Assembly (NCBI RefSeq): GCF_000499845.2
Contig: NC_023756.2
Location: 41,541,393 to 41,605,392, forward strand
Direction: 5' to 3'
DNA length: 64,000 nt
DNA from: Phaseolus vulgaris
Lineage: Eukaryota; Streptophyta; Magnoliopsida; Fabales; Fabaceae
Shown here: in pieces, positions 59,893 through 64,000 of the stretch
Layout of the letters: each line of letters starts with the position of its first letter
Position numbering within the stretch: the stretch's first letter is position 1
Made by a program: the position numbers and the translations under genes
The notes under the pieces: model-generated
The model's input: only the letters and a program-made list of their open reading frames with translations
Databases searched by the model: none
What the model was told of the DNA's origin: nothing

Positions 59893-61597
59893 TTTTAAAC
59901 CTAATATCAGTACATAATTGAGTTTCATTTTATTAGTTATGTATTATTAAGATTATTTAATTATAATAATCAGGAATTATTATTTATCATGATATAAAAG
60001 TGTTTATCTTTTGTTCATGTTCCCAATTATCTAAACATGGTGTAGTGATTTTACCTTGATTGAGATTGAAAAGTAATTGTAACTTAGAATTGTTTTTACT
60101 ATATATTTTTTTTTTCAATTAAAATTTGTTTAAAATATAGTATATAATGTTGTAAAATTATAAAAATTATGAACGGTTTTGAATTTTTTATATTTGTGTA
60201 AAATAATAAAATTGAGTTTTAGTTAAGAATGTATGGAAATGATGATGGTATGTATAGTAATATTTGTAGTGGATGTTTGTGGTTGAAGTAAGGACGGCGT
60301 CGTTTAGCAAGGAAGGATGTGTCACGTGACATGGTTGTGGGGGTCCATGTGCATGGGTTTGAAGTTTGAACCCTTCGATTGTAGGGTCAGACAAAGAATT
60401 TGACCCCTCGACAAGACTGCTCTATTCATTGGTCATTAAAAGACAAGATTTGACAGAGGAATCCACGCCCCACACTTTAGTTCCCCTTATCCCCTTCTCT
60501 CTCTATTCAATTTATGAGAAGTACATATTACTATTTTTTTAATTTAATTTATTTTGCTATTTAGTAATGCTATCTTGGGTTAGGTTTTTCAATATTATAA
60601 GATTTCAAATATCAAATCCAAATATAAATGTAAAACTCTATAATTAACAAAGAGATTGAGTTTGTAACTTTTTTTTATTAAGTTAACTTTTATATTTTGT
60701 AACTATTTTTTCTACTATTTTTAATATAACTGCTCCTATTATAATTATAACAATATAAAAATTAATAAAAAAATTATGATAAAAAAATATTTTTATGAAT
60801 ATTTTATACATACACATTTTATATAAATTTTAGTAATATTTTATTTTAATAATTATTATAATTTTTAATTTTTAAACTATTTTTTTATTATTCCAGAGAG
60901 ATGGACATGTATTTATATTTATCAGAGGACATAAAGGCTTGATAATTATTATATTTCTAAGACCATTTTTTATCTACTTATTCAACACATTATATATATA
61001 TATATAATTTTACTTTTTGTTATTGATACCATTTAATAAATTTTCTTATATAGCCAAATTCCATACTTCACAATTACTCTTGCATGTGACTCCATTCTCT
61101 ATGAAGTCAAATTCAGCATAGAAGTTTTACATGCTTAATAATATTCTTAAAATTGAACTTTTTTCTTTTAAAAAAATTGCATACATTTTTTTTTTCTTTA
61201 TATATATAATTCCTTTCTAGTATGGATGGTGTAAAAGTGTATGGGAGAGTTTACCCACTTGTGACAATAAAGTGTGTTATGTGAGAGGAAAAAACCACAT
61301 GTTTTGTAATTTGTATTCTTGAGGTTAATCCTTGTTAGTAGCATATTCTTAAGTATCTTCATATGAAAAGTAATTTTTTTTGTAACTTTAGTCTTTTACA
61401 TGATAAATTATTTCCTCCTCATTAGCATGGTAATTTATGTATGTATGAGTGGGTTGGTTAGAAAATTCTCCCCATTCACACTATTTATCATTTACATTAA
61501 TTAGTATCTTTGTATCTTGCACTTGTAAGTTTAGAGTATGATCTTGTTTTCAATCAAATAATTTTCTTCTCTAATTAAACATCCACTCCCGAGTTTG
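59893..61597. other. Intergenic stretch
   Basis: The 3' UTR of the TRM-like gene is at the left. The segment 60285-60500 is GC-richer and promoter-like, with the palindromic G-box (separate entry), but no gene follows on either strand. The rest is AT-rich, with a (TA)n run at 60992-61008. Confidence 0.45.
60320..60331. promoter_or_regulatory. Palindromic G-box TGTCACGTGACA
   Basis: A perfect 12-bp palindrome around CACGTG, the core site for plant bZIP and bHLH factors. It stands 428 bp after the TRM-like stop codon. Its target gene, if any, is unclear. Confidence 0.5.
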
Positions 61598-62022
61598 TGT
61601 AATGGTGTGATGATATATATTGAGTGAGTATTCAATTAACAACGCAACCAGTAAACAAAAGTTCATAATTAGATCAAATAAAAATAGCAAGACTGCCAGT
61701 ACGTGATGGAACAGTAGGGTGGATGTATGAATGGCTACAGAGTCATCCTGCAATGGAAAAAGGGATATTCAAGGGTTGATTATAGAAAGAATGATCTAGG
61801 GAAAGAAGAAGAATATCAGAGAGAGGTCATACCCAAATCAAGTTTGTCCTCTAGCTCATACCCTGCAAACCTCTTATTGGTTGTGTGCATTCTGCTGTTT
61901 CTCATGATGGCCTCAGTGTGTGTATCCTTACCCACGTGTAAATTTTCTCTAACTGTCTGGCCATTTACCAAAACCCCTGCTTTTTATTTAGTTTTTCTTT
62001 TCTGCCCATTTTGCCCGTAACA
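61598..62022 (-). repeat. 3' LTR of the right-hand Ty3/gypsy element
   Basis: On the minus strand TGTTACGGGC starts at 62022, right after the purine-rich AATGGGGATGGTAT. The other end is set near 61598, where the minus strand reads ACCATTACA, by the usual CA ending; this edge is uncertain by tens of bases. About 425 bp. Confidence 0.6.
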
Positions 62023-63197
62023 ATACCATCCCCATTGGAAGCAACCTTGTCCTCAAGGTTGAATGATGGAAAAGCTTCTTCTACGTTTGAGACATTTTCC
62101 CAAGTAGCAACATGAGGAGGAGTATTTTGCCAATGGATTAGCACTTGAGGAATCTTCAATTGTCCTCGCAACAAGGTTCTTGATGCTAACACCTTCCACG
62201 GTAGCAGTATTGGTCCGTGATCCAATTTCCAGTTTTGTATAGGAATGTAAGGATCATTATGCTGTCCTCTAAATTTCTTGAGCATATAGGCATGGAAAAC
62301 TGAGTGAATCTTTGCTTCATCAGGTAGTTGTAGCCTATATGCTATTGTACCTACCTTAGCTAGTATCGAAAATGGCCCAAAGTATTTCAAACCCAGTTTC
62401 TGATTAAGTCTCTTAGCCATTGTTTGTTGCTTGTATGGTTGGAGCTTAACCAGAACCAAGTCTCCCACTTGAAAATCAATGGATCGTCTTTTCATGTCAG
62501 CATATTGTTTCATATAATTCTGAGCTCTAAGTAAGCTAAGCTTGACTTGCTCTAGTATCGTATCTCGCTGCAACAGATTAGCTTGGACAGTAGGTGAGTC
62601 ATGCTCATCCAACTGGTATTTAATCAGTGTAGGAGAATTTTGTCCATAAAGTGCTTTATAAGGGGGCATGCCAATGCTGCTGTGGTGACTAGTATTATAC
62701 CAATATTGAGCCCAAGGAAGCATCTTAGACCATTGGATAGGATTGTTGAAGGAAAAACACCTATGGTACATTTCTAAGGTTTTGTTAAGCACCTCACTTT
62801 GGTCATCTGTTTGTGGATGATAGGCCGAGCTCATGGCCAATGTAGTACCCTGTAACTTCCAGAGTTGTTTCCAGAAGGAACTAACAAAAACCTTATCTCG
62901 GTCAGACACTATGGATTTTGGAATGTCATGCAATTTCACCACATTATTGATGAATACGTCTGCCACTTGTTTGTTGTTGAAATCAGACCTCATCGGAATG
63001 AAGTGACCAAACTTAGATAACCTATCCACAATAACCATAATAATTGTACAACCTTGTGAAGGAGGAAGGCCTATGATGAAATCCATAGCGATGTCATCCC
63101 ATACTTGAATAGGATTTGGGAGAGGTTGCAAGAGTCCAACAGGGAATGTTGTTTCAGTTTTGGCTTGTTGGCATATCTGACAGTTCTGCACAAACAT
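61965..63197 (-). CDS. Ty3/gypsy integrase with chromodomain-like C-terminus
   Basis: An uninterrupted 410-codon frame inserts element cDNA into chromosomes. It begins within the HHCC zinc region (CQICQQAK). The core keeps the catalytic triad: D39 in AMDFIIGLP, D99 in IVSDRDKVF and E135 in DDQSEVLNK, with the usual 35-residue D-E spacing. GPFSILAKVGTIAYRLQLP is the GPY/F-like module. At about 350-375 a QVLIHWQNTPPHVATWEN block is chromodomain-like, which in chromoviruses guides insertion to chromatin marks. The last 20 or so residues read into the LTR. The element's polyprotein continues upstream but is interrupted by a stop between 63222 and 63197, so no functional polyprotein is expected from this copy as it stands. 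Confidence 0.92.
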   Translation of the reverse strand: MFVQNCQICQQAKTETTFPVGLLQPLPNPIQVWDDIAMDFIIGLPPSQGCTIIMVIVDRLSKFGHFIPMRSDFNNKQVADVFINNVVKLHDIPKSIVSDRDKVFVSSFWKQLWKLQGTTLAMSSAYHPQTDDQSEVLNKTLEMYHRCFSFNNPIQWSKMLPWAQYWYNTSHHSSIGMPPYKALYGQNSPTLIKYQLDEHDSPTVQANLLQRDTILEQVKLSLLRAQNYMKQYADMKRRSIDFQVGDLVLVKLQPYKQQTMAKRLNQKLGLKYFGPFSILAKVGTIAYRLQLPDEAKIHSVFHAYMLKKFRGQHNDPYIPIQNWKLDHGPILLPWKVLASRTLLRGQLKIPQVLIHWQNTPPHVATWENVSNVEEAFPSFNLEDKVASNGDGIVTGKMGRKEKLNKKQGFW

Positions 63198-63221
63198 TCT
63201 GATGTCTTACTGCATATTCAC

Positions 63222-63434
63222 TCAATAGAACTGAGAACATATTTGAGCAATTGTTTTAGCTCTGCCAGCATGGCCTCCAACTAAGCTATTATGAAATTCT
63301 GTCATAATTTTCTTCTTCAATTCCTCATCATTAGGAATAACTGTTCGTTTTTTCCAGAACATAATGCCATTGTGAACAACAAAGTGCTTTATTGTTGCAG
63401 GTTTTGAATGAAGTTTGGCCATTATGGTTTGCAA
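63222..63434 (-). pseudogene. Ty3/gypsy integrase zinc-binding N-terminus
   Basis: VPNDEELKKKIMTEFHNSLV (with I for the first V) then GGHAGRAKTIA holds the two histidines of the HHCC motif; the two cysteines lie in the next frame (CQICQQ). A stop (minus strand, just after 63222) and a short gap part it from the integrase core. Confidence 0.88.
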
Positions 63435-63455
63435 CTCAAGATCCTCCTTTATCCT

Positions 63456-64000
63456 TTATTGTATGTCTTGTAGCCATTGGTTGACAGGTTCAGATATAGC
63501 CATGGACATGCATCTTGACAATGCATTTGCTACCACATTTTCTTTTCCAGGCTTATATTGAATTATGAAATCATACCCAAAAAATTTAGGGAGCCATTGT
63601 TGTTGTTGTTCTGGGGTGTGTAGGGATTGATTAAGGAATTCTTTCAAGCTTTTCTGATCAGTTTTGATGGTGAACTTATGGCCAAGCAAGTAATGCCTTA
63701 ATTTGGCAATTGCTTGAGTGATGGCATATAGCTCCCTAGAATAGGCAGATTGCTTTTGTTGTCTAGCAGATAACTTCTTAGAATAGTAGGCCACAGGATG
63801 AGCATTCTGTAATAAGACAGCTCCAATTCCTATCCTTGATGCATCTGTTTCCAAAGTGAAGGGTTGAGTAAAATTGGGTTGTGCTAATATTGGTGAGGAG
63901 GTAAGAGCTGCTTTCAGTTTCGCAAATGCTTCCTTTGCTATAGTGGTCCACTTAAAATTATCTTTCTGAGCATATCTGTTTGCGGGACTGCCAAAGAGGC
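63456..64000 (-). pseudogene. Ty3/gypsy reverse transcriptase end and RNase H (cut by window edge)
   Basis: From the right edge the frame reads DNFKWTTIAKEAFAKLKAAL, the connection after reverse transcriptase, and passes without a stop into RNase H at ETDASRIGIGAVLLQ. AYYSKKLSARQQKQSAYSRE, IKTDQKSLKEFLNQ and YKPGKENVVANALSR follow. The domain removes RNA from the RNA-DNA hybrid. A stop at 63456 separates it from the integrase N-terminus. The catalytic palm of reverse transcriptase is beyond the window. Confidence 0.9.

Larger units (their letters stand above)
61598..64000 (-). mobile_element. Ty3/gypsy LTR retrotransposon, 3' half (cut by right edge)
   Basis: On the minus strand, from the right edge leftwards: end of reverse transcriptase, RNase H, integrase, chromodomain-like tail, polypurine tract, 3' LTR. 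It is much better preserved than the element at 15.6 kb. The integrase C-terminus ends PSFNLEDKVASNGDGIV, unlike the first element, so it belongs to another chromovirus lineage, perhaps Reina-like. The 5' part, the other LTR and the target duplication are outside the window. Confidence 0.92.

Overview
This is nuclear DNA of a flowering plant, very probably a legume (phaseoloid type such as Vigna or Phaseolus). It is AT-rich, its genes have GT-AG introns, and it carries legume-type interspersed repeats. Two of its proteins look like direct counterparts of Arabidopsis HMG-CoA synthase and peroxidase 66. The species is inferred, not proven.

Four host genes look intact, all on the + strand: a single-exon PLP-fold protein related to the NifS-like domain of molybdenum-cofactor sulfurase (8857-10797); a 12-exon cytosolic HMG-CoA synthase, the enzyme before HMG-CoA reductase in the mevalonate pathway (25812-31946); a 3-exon secreted class III peroxidase close to peroxidase 66 (35828-38381); and a 4-exon TRM/LONGIFOLIA-like protein with a VARLMGLD motif and a DUF4378-like C-terminus (56825-59892). 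From memory, the PLP protein, the peroxidase and the TRM protein have Arabidopsis counterparts close together near At5g51850-At5g51920, so this may be a conserved gene block in which HMGS is an extra. At 39.7-42.3 kb there is a graveyard of broken cysteine-rich receptor-like kinase (CRK, DUF26/Gnk2) fragments, interleaved with a GC-rich 27-bp minisatellite.

Most of the rest is mobile DNA. Positions 1 to ~4.2 kb hold a minus-strand LINE with an RRM-type ORF1, cut by the window edge. At 5.3-6.4 kb a CACTA-like non-autonomous element carries a nested 3' fragment of a LINE. At 15.6-23.1 kb lies a complete but dead Ty3/gypsy element on the minus strand, with both LTRs and a primer-binding site. 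At 33.0-34.0 kb an nDart-like hAT element with a perfect 8-bp target duplication sits inside a long-inverted-repeat MITE. At 45.6 kb and 52.2-53.8 kb are two more 3'-end LINE fragments, the second followed by a 299-bp tandem duplication. At 61.6-64.0 kb is a younger-looking Ty3/gypsy element on the minus strand whose integrase is open and keeps its catalytic residues; it runs off the right edge.

The remaining gaps are AT-rich. They hold at least eight whole or partial copies of one AT-rich inverted-repeat family, including one in peroxidase intron 1, plus microsatellites and short LTR remnants. I found no tRNA or rRNA gene, no CRISPR array and no prokaryote-type system. The points most worth a second look are the LINE 3'-terminal hairpin shared by three copies, the nested insertions, and the CRK-minisatellite duplication.
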